DNA of 64,000 nucleotides, from NCBI RefSeq assembly GCF_002138415.1, contig NZ_CP015612.1:3884001-3948000 (forward strand), given 5' to 3'. Made by a program: the position numbers and the translations under genes. The notes under the pieces are model-generated. The model saw only the letters and a list, made by a program, of their open reading frames with translations. It was not told the origin of the DNA and ran no database searches. The DNA is from Stenotrophomonas maltophilia. Its GTDB lineage: Bacteria > Pseudomonadota > Gammaproteobacteria > Xanthomonadales > Xanthomonadaceae. This document shows, in pieces, positions 35,106 to 43,084 of this stretch (positions within the stretch are counted from its first letter, which is position 1; each line of letters opens with the position of its first letter).

Positions 35106-35162
35106 GTAGAGCCGAGCCCATGCTCGGCTTTGTGGAATTACGACCGAAGCAGCCGAGCATGG
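35106..35162. repeat. SMAG pair, second copy split by the IS element
   Basis: GTAG-headed copy at 35106-35129, then AGCCGAGCATGG at 35151-35162, which is the left part of the inverse copy. The right part CTCGGCTCTAC resumes at 36363-36373 beyond the insertion. Confidence 0.85.
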
Positions 35163-35175
35163 CTTGTATGTTCCT

Positions 35176-35350
35176 TCCGGCTCCTACGAGGTATGTAGGA
35201 GCCAGGGTGGAGGGACCGTCAACATGATATCTGCGGGTAGCAGCCGACAGACGAGCCGAGCGATCCCCATCCCGCACCTTAACGTCGATAAAGGATCTAG
35301 CGGCCTTTGAGGACCGCCGATGTAGGCAAGCCAACGTGGTGCGGTACCAC
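35176..35350 (+). ncRNA. Predicted bridge RNA of the IS110-family element
   Basis: A 5' hairpin GGCTCCTAC-gaggtat-GTAGGAGCC (35179-35203) is followed by two larger loops. Loop 1 (about 35206-35275) contains hairpin CTGC-gggta-GCAG and GAGCCGAG (35253-35260), the exact complement of the right target CTCGGCTC (36363-36370). Loop 2 (about 35280-35345) contains AGGATCT (35292-35298), identical to the element's right end with core, then hairpin GCGGCCT-ttg-AGGaCCGC, then GTAGGCAAG (35322-35330), which can pair with the left end CTTGTAT with one wobble and one mismatch. The left-target guide is not convincing. Ends are approximate. Confidence 0.65.
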
Positions 35351-35384
35351 CCCAGCCCCTCAACAATAGCTGGGAGTTGTGCAG

Positions 35385-36347
35385 ATGTCAGATCGTCACG
35401 CTGTCGGTATCGATACCGATTCAAGGACCCTGGTGGTGGCGTGCCACGGCACCAAGGGCAGCATCCGAATCGCCAATTCAGCCTCGGCCATCAACAAATG
35501 GCTGTCCAGCCTGCCCGCGAAGTCCCGTATTGGCGTTGAGGCAACCAACCGCTACCACGAGCTTGTGGTTCACGCTGCCCAGAAGGCCGATCACGCCGTC
35601 TTCGTGCTCAATCCTCGCGATATCAAGCACTACGCCAAGGGCGTGGCCTGCCGCGGCAAGACCGACTCCGGCGATGCCCAGGTCATTGCGCGCTACATCG
35701 CCAAAGAGGCCGACAATCTGCACGAGCATGTCGCTCGCTCGCCCGAGCAGGAGCGGCTGCACGTGCTGCTCCAGCAACGTGACAGTCTGGTCCGGAGCAA
35801 GGCGAAGTTGAATCTCTCTCTGGGCGCGGGGGCGTCGGAGTCCGCCCTCTTTGGGCGCATTTTCAGTAGCCTGAAAGAGGCCATTGCCATGCTGGACCAG
35901 CAGATTCAGCAGCTGTGTCGCAGCGGCCAACAGCGCGACCTGTACCGGCGGATCATGACCATCCCCGGGATCGGGCCGACGGTGGCTGCCTTCGTCACCC
36001 ATCACATCACCCGCTGGCCGCTGGCCAACTCCGACGCTTGGATCGCCTGCACCGGTCTGGATCCGCGACCCAACGAGTCCGGCGCACGGATCGGCCGACG
36101 CCGATTGTCCAAACGAGGCAATGCCAGCCTGCGCCAGATCCTCTACATGGCCGCCATGGGCCTGACCCGATCCAAAGGCGGCAAGCCTCTCTACCTCGCC
36201 ATCCGCGAGCGCGGACACAGCAGCACCGCCAGCTTCAACATCCTGGCCAGAAAGCTGGCCAAGATCGCCTGGGGCGTCTTCAAGAGCGGCAAGGATTTCG
36301 ATCCCGCCATGCTGAAGGTGGGTCAAACCTGCTTCCAGCAGGCTTGA
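35385..36347 (+). CDS. IS110-family transposase/recombinase (DEDD, RuvC-like)
   Basis: A 320-residue bridge-RNA-guided recombinase. The RuvC-like N-terminal domain has acidic residues Asp10 (VGIDTD), Glu52 (GVEATNRY), Asp94 and Asp97 (KTDSGDAQ). The C-terminal Tnp domain begins with MTIPGIGPTVAA and carries the presumed catalytic serine Ser242 in RRRLSKRGNASLR. All key residues are intact, so the element may be active. Start ATG at 35385 with GGGAG upstream; a GTG at 35379 would add two residues. The coding sequence ends 15 bases before the right end. Confidence 0.93.
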   Translation: MSDRHAVGIDTDSRTLVVACHGTKGSIRIANSASAINKWLSSLPAKSRIGVEATNRYHELVVHAAQKADHAVFVLNPRDIKHYAKGVACRGKTDSGDAQVIARYIAKEADNLHEHVARSPEQERLHVLLQQRDSLVRSKAKLNLSLGAGASESALFGRIFSSLKEAIAMLDQQIQQLCRSGQQRDLYRRIMTIPGIGPTVAAFVTHHITRWPLANSDAWIACTGLDPRPNESGARIGRRRLSKRGNASLRQILYMAAMGLTRSKGGKPLYLAIRERGHSSTASFNILARKLAKIAWGVFKSGKDFDPAMLKVGQTCFQQA

Positions 36348-36398
36348 CCGCGAACATAGGATCTCGGCTCTACAGGGTCATGACAGCGGCAGGATTCG

Positions 36399-36475
36399 TG
36401 TCGACCAAGGTCGACACCTACCAGAGCGGGTCAATGCCGTCAGTTGGGTATGTGTGCCGACCTTGGTCGGCACAC
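36399..36475. repeat. Two SMAG/REP palindromes
   Basis: GTGTCGACC-aa-GGTCGACAC (36399-36418) and GTGTGCCGACC-tt-GGTCGGCACAC (36452-36475). Confidence 0.7.
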
Positions 36476-36490
36476 GCCAGAGCACGAGAC

Positions 36491-39400
36491 TCACCAATCC
36501 GCGCGCAGGCCGATGTTGCCTTCGATGATGCGGCGCTTCTCGTTGCGGTCGCCGCCCAGTTCGCGCGTGTAGTCGGCCACGGCATAGGCGCTGATGGTGC
36601 GGTTGAAGCGCCCGACCACACCCACGCCGGCTTCCAGTGCACGCGAACGCTGCGAATTGACGATCACGTCGTCGTCGAAGCGGATGCGATCCTCGCCGGA
36701 ACGGCCATGCCAGTAGTTGAGCTTGAAGTACGGCTGCCAGCCGTTGTCGGCCAGCTGGTAGTCGCCGGCCAGGCGCAGGCCGATACGGCCGGTCCAGGCA
36801 TTGTCGTTGTCTAAGCGCACGCTCGACACCTCGTCGCGACGATCATCCAGCGAGGTACGCTGCCAGATCACCTGCACCTGCGGCTCCAGCCACCATGCGG
36901 ATTGCCCGAAGTGCAGCAGCGGCTTTCCGGCTTCCACCGACGCGCTGGTACCGTCACCACTCAGGCCGAAGCCGAGCCCACGCGAGGAACGCACGCGGCC
37001 GTCGTAACGGCTCTGCATCGCCACCGCATCGATATAGCCGCCGCTGCTGTCGGTGAACGTCCAGTACAGGCCCACGTGCTTGTCATCCAGACGGTTCTGG
37101 CCGACCTGCACGTTTTCCCACCCCAGAGCCAGACCAGTGGTCTTGCCCTGCACGCGGGTGCGGCCGACGAACACGCCAATCTGGTTGCGATGGTTGTCGG
37201 AGGCAGCGGCCCATACATCCAGACCGGCCTGCAGGCCCATCACATCGCCATCGAAGCCCGGCTGCGCATCGCCCTTCCAGTGGATCTCGCTGCTCTGCCC
37301 CACCAGACGGCCCCAGGCGGTACGGAATGCGCCCTGGCTGTACAGCAGGCGCTGCTCGCCCTGGCGCTCGTGAAAAGTACCCAGGCTGGCCATCGAAGCC
37401 TCACGCAGCAACGGAGGCACCACCGCATAGGTCGCAGTCTCCACGCGGTACAGCGGCACCACCGCGCCCTCGGCGGGACGCGCACCCGGTGTCGGCGGCG
37501 CGCCAGTACCGGGCAATGCACCGCCGGCCACCGGGACGTCCGGCACGGTCGGGTCGCTGGGCGGCGCCACCGGCGCCGGTTCCGGTGGCGGCGGTGGCGG
37601 CGCGGTCTCGCCCGCAGTCAGGTCCGGATCGGTGGCGCCTTCGGGCGGCGGCGGCGGCGCCGGGGTGATCGGCGGCGGTGGTGCCACCGGCGGTGTCAGT
37701 GGTGGTGGTGTGGCGGTGCCGCCGCCGTTGGGTGCTGGCGTCGGCCCGGCCACCAGCGTCGAACGCAGGTACCAGTTCTCGCCGGTACCGGCACTGACAC
37801 CGCCCTTGAACAGGAAGTACTCGTAGGCACCGGCCGCGACCGGTGCGAACAGCGAAAACGCGCCCGGCGCGGTGCGGCCACCATTCAAGGCCTGCACCAC
37901 CAGGATGCCATCGGCCAGCGTGGCGGCGCCGCTGCCGCCGGCATTGAGCACGCCGATGCCGGTGGTGCCGGTTGCGGTGCCGCCATCGATCACCAGTCGG
38001 TCGCTGGTGGAATTGTCCGCGCCCAGCACGGTGCGCAGGTACAGGCCACCACCGTCACCACGGTAGTTGCCACGCACGGTAAATACATCACCGGCGCCGG
38101 TACCGGTCAGGTCGATGCGCCCGGCATTGACCATCTCCACCAGTGCACCACTGTTGAACGGACGGATGGCATGACCGCCGCTGCCTGCGTAGACCGTACT
38201 GGTGTCATCCACGGTGAGTGAACCGGTGCCGCTGGCACTGTCGCCCAGCACCAGATCGCCGTCGAAGCTCAGCTCGGTGCTGTTGGCCAGGCTGATCGCT
38301 TCCCAGTTCTGGAAGCGCCCCACGCCTGCGGTCTTGACGTTGCTGAGGTTGAGCTGGTCGATGCCACTGCCACCATCGAACAACGGTACCGCACCGAGGT
38401 TGCCCTGGTTGAGATTGCTGAGGTTGGCCACGTCATTGTCCGGCCCCATGTCGATCGCGCCGTAGACGATGCCGCCGCGGTTCCAGTTGAAGGTGTCGTT
38501 GCCGGTACTGAGCAGCACCTGGCCACGCACGGTGCCATCGGTGATGGTCACGCTGTCATTGCCGCCGCTGACGCTGATGTTGCCGCCGATGTAGGCCGTA
38601 CCCGAGATGATGATGGTGTCGGTGTCGAAGCCGGTCACCACGTTGCCGTCCACCGTGCCGCCGGACTGGTCCCACAGGTTCTTGTCCAGCTTCATGTTGA
38701 CGCGGCCGATGCGGCCGCCGGTCATCCAGGCCTGGTCGCCATCCTCGAACGCGCCGACGATGCGACCGCCGCTCATGCGGAAGGTATCGATGTTGTCACC
38801 CTGCTGCAGCGCGCCGATCGTGCCACCACTCATGACGAAATCGTCACGACCGCTGCCCTGCGTCACCAGGCCAGTGACGGTGCCACCGTTGACCGTCATC
38901 TGATCGTCACCGGTGCCCTGGTCGACACTGTCGATCGTTCCGTCGTTGAGCAGCAACACGTCGTTGCCATCCCCCTGCAGGACACCGCCGGTGATGCTGC
39001 CGGCCTGCATCTCGAGGCGATCGTTGCCGGCGCCGAACTGCACGCCGGTGCGCCCGCTGATCGTTCCGCTGTTGACCAGCACGCTGTCACCAGCGCCAAC
39101 GAACTGCAGCGCGGTGTTGTTGCCGGTGCTGATGCTGCCGGCATTTTCGACGCGGCTGCCACCGCCAAGCTGGACCGCCACGCCACCCACCGAATTGATC
39201 GTGCCGAGGTTGGACAGCAGGTGCCCGCCGGCCCCGATCAGCGAAATCGCACTGCCACCACCGCTCTGCTGCAGTTGTGCCGTGCTGGCGACAGTGACGG
39301 TGATACCGGCCGCGCCAGTGGCAGCGACGGGAACGGTCTGCGGATTCGGCGCGTTGGCATCGCAGGCGACCGTCTGGCCTGCGGTCGGGGTGGCATTGTC

Positions 39401-39517
39401 ACAGCCGGCCCAGGCGACACTGGCGGTCAACAGCATGACGGACGGGACAGCCAGGGCCTGCAACACGGAAACAGTGAGGCGGCGCGGACAGAAAGCGCGC
39501 GGGACGGCACGGGACAT
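36491..39517 (-). CDS. Autotransporter with beta-helical passenger
   Basis: A 1008-residue type V secretion protein. Signal peptide to about residue 37 (VAWAGC). The passenger (about 40-560) is a repetitive Gly/Asn/Asp/Thr-rich beta-helix with recurring phrases such as NAGSIS, NSGTISGRTG, MSGGTIGAL and VNGGTVTGL. A Pro/Ala-rich linker (about 600-690, runs such as TPPPLTPPVAPPPP) precedes a C-terminal autotransporter barrel (about 740-1008: GRLVGQSSEIHWKGDAQ, QIGVFVG, ending NIGLRADW with terminal aromatic). AGGAGT ribosome site. Passenger function, perhaps adhesion, is unknown. The 316 bases upstream hold a dyad, SMAG copies and a second palindrome type. Confidence 0.9.
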   Translation of the reverse strand: MSRAVPRAFCPRRLTVSVLQALAVPSVMLLTASVAWAGCDNATPTAGQTVACDANAPNPQTVPVAATGAAGITVTVASTAQLQQSGGGSAISLIGAGGHLLSNLGTINSVGGVAVQLGGGSRVENAGSISTGNNTALQFVGAGDSVLVNSGTISGRTGVQFGAGNDRLEMQAGSITGGVLQGDGNDVLLLNDGTIDSVDQGTGDDQMTVNGGTVTGLVTQGSGRDDFVMSGGTIGALQQGDNIDTFRMSGGRIVGAFEDGDQAWMTGGRIGRVNMKLDKNLWDQSGGTVDGNVVTGFDTDTIIISGTAYIGGNISVSGGNDSVTITDGTVRGQVLLSTGNDTFNWNRGGIVYGAIDMGPDNDVANLSNLNQGNLGAVPLFDGGSGIDQLNLSNVKTAGVGRFQNWEAISLANSTELSFDGDLVLGDSASGTGSLTVDDTSTVYAGSGGHAIRPFNSGALVEMVNAGRIDLTGTGAGDVFTVRGNYRGDGGGLYLRTVLGADNSTSDRLVIDGGTATGTTGIGVLNAGGSGAATLADGILVVQALNGGRTAPGAFSLFAPVAAGAYEYFLFKGGVSAGTGENWYLRSTLVAGPTPAPNGGGTATPPPLTPPVAPPPPITPAPPPPPEGATDPDLTAGETAPPPPPPEPAPVAPPSDPTVPDVPVAGGALPGTGAPPTPGARPAEGAVVPLYRVETATYAVVPPLLREASMASLGTFHERQGEQRLLYSQGAFRTAWGRLVGQSSEIHWKGDAQPGFDGDVMGLQAGLDVWAAASDNHRNQIGVFVGRTRVQGKTTGLALGWENVQVGQNRLDDKHVGLYWTFTDSSGGYIDAVAMQSRYDGRVRSSRGLGFGLSGDGTSASVEAGKPLLHFGQSAWWLEPQVQVIWQRTSLDDRRDEVSSVRLDNDNAWTGRIGLRLAGDYQLADNGWQPYFKLNYWHGRSGEDRIRFDDDVIVNSQRSRALEAGVGVVGRFNRTISAYAVADYTRELGGDRNEKRRIIEGNIGLRADW

Positions 39518-39596
39518 ACAGCACTCCTGGGCAAGGGATCAGGAACTGCGGACATGCGGTACTGCGGGCTCAGTCTGCCGTGATGTGAACCGTTCC

Positions 39597-39623
39597 GATA
39601 GGTGAACTTGCGTGTTGCCTATC
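39597..39623. promoter_or_regulatory. Dyad upstream of autotransporter
   Basis: GATAGG-(15 bases)-CCTATC, 80-106 bases upstream of the autotransporter start; possible regulator site. Confidence 0.4.
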
Positions 39624-39716
39624 ACAGTTCAGCTGCGAACTTGATCGGGCATCACCTCACCTCTACGTGGCTGAAACTGTTCATCATGGTGGCGATCGCG
39701 CGCCACGCGGAGAGCG

Positions 39717-39771
39717 TCCACGCATGGCGTGGATCTACTGCCCCATGTGGTGATCCACGCCATGCGTGGAT
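39717..39771. repeat. Inverted SMAG/REP pair
   Basis: TCCACGC-atg-GCGTGGA-TCTAC (39717-39738) and ATCCACGC-cat-GCGTGGAT (39753-39771). Confidence 0.75.
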
Positions 39772-39789
39772 GAGGCGCCCTCCCGGGTA

Positions 39790-39826
39790 GGGTCAGAGCC
39801 CTTTCCTGCGGAAAGGGATCCGACCC
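39790..39826. repeat. GGGTC-AGAG palindrome (second repeat family), copy 1
   Basis: GGGTCAGAGCCCTTTCC-tgc-GGAAAGGGATCCGACCC: an imperfect long dyad just downstream of nagX on its strand, suited to act as its terminator. Related copies are at 54696, 61902 and 61948. Confidence 0.75.
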
Positions 39827-39833
39827 CGCGCCA

Positions 39834-40901
39834 TCAGATCTTCAGATAGATCTTGCGGCGGTCCAGCCACCATGCCACGCCCCACCACAGCGCGACGAAC
39901 GCCAGCGCCTGCAGCATCGATGCCAGCTCGAGCGCCTGCGGCATCGCGGCGGCCAGCTGCTGCCAGATCCAGCCCCAGGCACCGGTCGCCATCAAGGCCA
40001 CCGACATCACCGATGCACCCAGATACGCAGTGATCGCATTGACCCCGAAGCGCCGGCCCAGCGCCGGCCAGCCCTTCTGGTCGATCAACACGTGGCCCAG
40101 CCACAGCGCCAGCGCCGCCAGGCCGCCGGTCCACAGCACGTAGCTGGGCGTCCACAGCTGCTTGTTCAACGGCAGCACCACGGCCAGCAACAGACCCAGC
40201 ACGGCAGTCACCGTACCCAGTCCCGCCAGCGCCGCAGTACGTCCGCTGCGCAGCAGGCCTCCGGCCAACAGACCGAGCACGGTACTGGCCAGCGCACCCA
40301 GCGTGCTCAGTAATCCTTCCGGGTCATGGCCCAGCCCGGTATCGGCGTGCCATTGGTAGATCCACGGCGCGAACAGCGTGGTATCCAGGCGGCTGGCCGG
40401 GTTGGTCCATGGCGCCAGGTCACCGATGCCCAGCAGCAGCACGGTATAGCCCACCAGCAGCGCGACCAGCACGCCGGCCTGCACGCGCGGCCGTGCATAC
40501 ACCGCCAGCACGCCCACCAATGCCGCGCACACGGCAATCCGTTGCAGCACGCCCCATATGCGGAAGTGCTGGGTATGCAGTGCCCACCAGATCAGCAGGT
40601 GCAGCAGCGCACCGGCCACCAGGATGCGCAGCGCGCGCTCCAGCACACCGCGCGCCAGTGCAGGACGCGCAGCGGCATCCAGCGCGCGCGGTGCCACGCT
40701 GAAGGCCATCGACACGCCCACCAGGAACAGGAAGAACGGGAACACCAGATCGGTGGGCGTGCAGCCATGCCATTCCGAATGGCGCAGCGGCGCGAACACT
40801 GCACTCCAGTCACCCGGGTTGTTGACCAGCAGCATCGCCGCCACGGTGATGCCGCGCAGGGCATCGATCGAGCCCAGCCGGCGTGGCGGCGAACTGTTCA
40901 T
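39834..40901 (-). CDS. nagX: NagX-like inner-membrane protein (HGSNAT/DUF5009-type)
   Basis: A 355-residue membrane protein with about ten helices, of the family related to heparan-alpha-glucosaminide N-acetyltransferase. Conserved features are the N terminus RRLGSIDALRGITVAAMLLVNNPGDWSA (in parts SIDALRG and NNPGDW), the catalytic-type His region LRHSEWHGCTPTDLVFPFFLF, and WGVLQRIAVCAALV. It is proposed to help GlcNAc cross the inner membrane or to acetylate an amino sugar. Its ATG overlaps the nagA stop (ATGA). It is the last gene of the nag operon. Confidence 0.87.
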   Translation of the reverse strand: MNSSPPRRLGSIDALRGITVAAMLLVNNPGDWSAVFAPLRHSEWHGCTPTDLVFPFFLFLVGVSMAFSVAPRALDAAARPALARGVLERALRILVAGALLHLLIWWALHTQHFRIWGVLQRIAVCAALVGVLAVYARPRVQAGVLVALLVGYTVLLLGIGDLAPWTNPASRLDTTLFAPWIYQWHADTGLGHDPEGLLSTLGALASTVLGLLAGGLLRSGRTAALAGLGTVTAVLGLLLAVVLPLNKQLWTPSYVLWTGGLAALALWLGHVLIDQKGWPALGRRFGVNAITAYLGASVMSVALMATGAWGWIWQQLAAAMPQALELASMLQALAFVALWWGVAWWLDRRKIYLKI

Positions 40902-42049
40902 CAGGCGGCCTCGTACTGCCCGGCAATCCAGGTGCCACGCACCTGCAGGGCGTCATCCAGCAGCACCAGGTCGGCCTGGTAGCCCTCGGCGATGTGGCCC
41001 AGGCGATCGTCGACATTGAGGAACTGTGCCGGATAGGTCGAGGCCATCCGCGCCGCTTCGGCCAGCGGCTGGCCGAGCAGCTGCACGGTGTTGCGCACGG
41101 CGGTGGCCATGTCCAGCGCCGAACCGGCCAGCGAACCGGCAGCATTGCGCACCACGCCATCGATGGCGGTGATGGTTTCGCCATACAGCACGTAGCTGGG
41201 ATCATCGGCACCCACCGGCGGCATCGCATCGGTCACCAGCAGCAGGCGGCCGCGCGGCTTGGCCGCCAGCGCCACGCGCAGGCTGGCCGGGTGCACGTGC
41301 ACGCCATCGACAATGATGCCGATCCAGCTGTCGCGGTCTTCCAGCGCTGCGCCTACCGCGCCGGGCTCACGGCCCTGCAGCGGCGACATCGCGTTGTACA
41401 GGTGGGTGAAGCCGCGCACGCCGGCATCCAGACCGGCGCGGATTTCTTCGTAGGTGCCTGCGGTATGCCCAGCGGCAACGATCACACCGCGCTCGACCAA
41501 CGCACGAATGGTCTCCAGCGGCACGCGTTCCGGCGCCAGCGTCAGCAGGGTCACGCCGTTGTCGAGCGATGCGGCCAGCGCGATCTCTTCTTCGTCCGGC
41601 ACGCGGAACTTGCTGGCATCGTGCGTGCCCTTGCGCGCCGGCGCGATGTACGGGCCTTCCAGATGGATGCCGATCACGCCCGGCACCCCCTGCGCGATCG
41701 CCTCGCGCAGCGCACCGATGGCCTCGCGCATCACGCCCACATCATCACTGATCAGCGTTGGCAGCATCGCGGTGGTACCGAAACGACGGTGCGCCTGCGC
41801 GATGGTGCGCAGTGCCGCCACGTCCGGCGTGTTGTTGAACAGCGCACCGCCGCCACCATTAACCTGCACATCGATGAAACCGGGCAGCAGCCAGCCACCG
41901 CCCAGGTCCACCTGCTCGGCAGCGTGACCCAGCTGCGGCGCAGCATCAGGCAGCAGCGCGCTGATGCGACCGTCCTCGATCACCACCGCCAGATCGTCGC
42001 GGAACTCATCGCCGGCGAGAATGCGGGCGTTGCGCAGCACCGTTGCCAT
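40901..42049 (-). CDS. nagA: N-acetylglucosamine-6-phosphate deacetylase
   Basis: Removes acetate from GlcNAc-6-phosphate to give glucosamine-6-phosphate. 382 residues of the amidohydrolase superfamily. Motifs: LLPGFIDVQVNGGGG (metal site with substituted His, as in NagA), GIHLEGPYIAPARKGTHD, VAAGHTAGTY, FTHLYNAMSPLQGREPG, VDGVHVHPASL and the catalytic Asp in LVTDAMPPVG. ATGA overlaps at both ends, with the deaminase upstream and nagX downstream, indicate tight co-translation. Confidence 0.95.
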   Translation of the reverse strand: MATVLRNARILAGDEFRDDLAVVIEDGRISALLPDAAPQLGHAAEQVDLGGGWLLPGFIDVQVNGGGGALFNNTPDVAALRTIAQAHRRFGTTAMLPTLISDDVGVMREAIGALREAIAQGVPGVIGIHLEGPYIAPARKGTHDASKFRVPDEEEIALAASLDNGVTLLTLAPERVPLETIRALVERGVIVAAGHTAGTYEEIRAGLDAGVRGFTHLYNAMSPLQGREPGAVGAALEDRDSWIGIIVDGVHVHPASLRVALAAKPRGRLLLVTDAMPPVGADDPSYVLYGETITAIDGVVRNAAGSLAGSALDMATAVRNTVQLLGQPLAEAARMASTYPAQFLNVDDRLGHIAEGYQADLVLLDDALQVRGTWIAGQYEAA

Positions 42050-43077
42050 CACACCGTCTCCGTAACCTTGTTCAGATGCGGCGGCAGGTCCGGGTTGAAG
42101 CCACGACGCAGCGCCAACGCGTTGATCGCGCGATAGAAGCTCTGCACGGTCAGCAGCGGTGCGCACAGCGGGTGCGGCGCGGCGGCCACCGGCAGGTTGC
42201 CACCGGCACCGGCCATCCACACCTGCGCGCCACGCGAAGTAAATTCTTCGACCACCGCACGAGTGCCGGCGCCGGTTTCGTCGGGCTGGGCGAAGGCCAG
42301 CACCGGGAAGCCACGGTCGACCAGCGCCATCGGGCCGTGCTTGACCTCGGCCGAGCTGTAGGCCTCGGCATGCAGGCTGCAGGTTTCCTTGAATTTCAGT
42401 GCCGCTTCCTGCGCTGCGCCGAGCCCCAGGCCGCGCCCCAGCACGAACAGATTGGTCGCCTCGACCAGGCCCTCGGTCACCGGCGTCCAGTCGCACTGCC
42501 AGGCCTCGCGCATCGCATCCGGCAGAAGATCCAGCGCGGCGCGCAGGCTGCTGTCCTGCTTCCAGTACGCGGCCAGCTGCAGCAGTGCGGCCAGCGACGC
42601 CAGGTAACTCTTGGTCGCCGCCACGCTCTTTTCGGCACCGGCATGCAGCGGAATGACCGTGTCGGCCAGCTGCGCCAACGGCGAATCCTCGACATTGACC
42701 AGCGCGATCACGCGCGCGCCGGCCGCCTTGGCGGCCTCGGCGTTGCGCAGCAGGTCCGGGCTCTTGCCCGACTGCGAAATGACGATGAACAGTGCACCGC
42801 GAAGCTGCAGCGGTGCGGCATAGACCGACCCCACCGACGGCGAGGCCGAGGCCACCACCAGGCCCAGTTGGGTTTCCAGCAGGTACTTGCCATAGGTGGC
42901 GGCATGGTCGGAGCTGCCGCGTGCGCAGGTGACCACAAACGGCGGCGGCGCGGCGCGCAGGCTGGCGGCCAGGGTTTCCATGGTGGCGTGGTTGCGCGAG
43001 AACTGGCGCGCGACCACGTCGGCCGCTTCCGCGGCCTCGGCGAACATCAGGGTGGACGTGGGGTCTGACAGCGACAT
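42049..43077 (-). CDS. nagB-II: Glucosamine-6-phosphate deaminase, SIS type (NagB-II)
   Basis: Converts glucosamine-6-phosphate to fructose-6-phosphate and ammonia. It is a 342-residue protein with two sugar-isomerase (SIS) domains like the C-terminal half of glutamine:F6P transaminase but without the glutaminase domain. Motifs: VTCARGSSDHAATYGKYL, FIVISQSGKSPD (phosphosugar binding Ser cluster), FVLGRGLGLGAA and SLHAEAYSSAEVKHGP. In this locus it replaces the classical NagB. Start ATG at 43075-43077, seven bases after nagR. The frame extends upstream only as a shadow of nagR. Confidence 0.92.
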   Translation of the reverse strand: MSLSDPTSTLMFAEAAEAADVVARQFSRNHATMETLAASLRAAPPPFVVTCARGSSDHAATYGKYLLETQLGLVVASASPSVGSVYAAPLQLRGALFIVISQSGKSPDLLRNAEAAKAAGARVIALVNVEDSPLAQLADTVIPLHAGAEKSVAATKSYLASLAALLQLAAYWKQDSSLRAALDLLPDAMREAWQCDWTPVTEGLVEATNLFVLGRGLGLGAAQEAALKFKETCSLHAEAYSSAEVKHGPMALVDRGFPVLAFAQPDETGAGTRAVVEEFTSRGAQVWMAGAGGNLPVAAAPHPLCAPLLTVQSFYRAINALALRRGFNPDLPPHLNKVTETV

Positions 43078-43084
43078 GGCAGGC

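Larger units (their letters stand above)
35163..36362 (+). mobile_element. IS110-family insertion sequence (1200 bp) inserted in a SMAG palindrome
   Basis: Both junctions carry CT: ...GCATGG-CT-TGTATG on the left and ...AGGAT-CT-CGGCTC on the right. Removing 1200 bases (35163-36362) restores a complete SMAG palindrome with one CT. Subterminal inverted repeats TATGTTC (35167-35173) and GAACATA (36352-36358) are present. The long left noncoding end (about 220 bases) and very short right end are the layout of the IS110 group, whose left end encodes a bridge RNA. No target duplication beyond the two-base core, as expected. Confidence 0.88.

Noticed and set aside
35163..36362. Placing the IS element in the IS1111 group because of its 7-base subterminal inverted repeats.
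   Set aside because: That group carries its RNA in a long right end; here the right end is about 15 bases and the long noncoding part is on the left.
40142..40313. Gln/His/Thr-rich short frames antisense to nagX as small proteins.
   Set aside because: No ribosome site, composition typical of GC shadows, and nagX is strongly supported.
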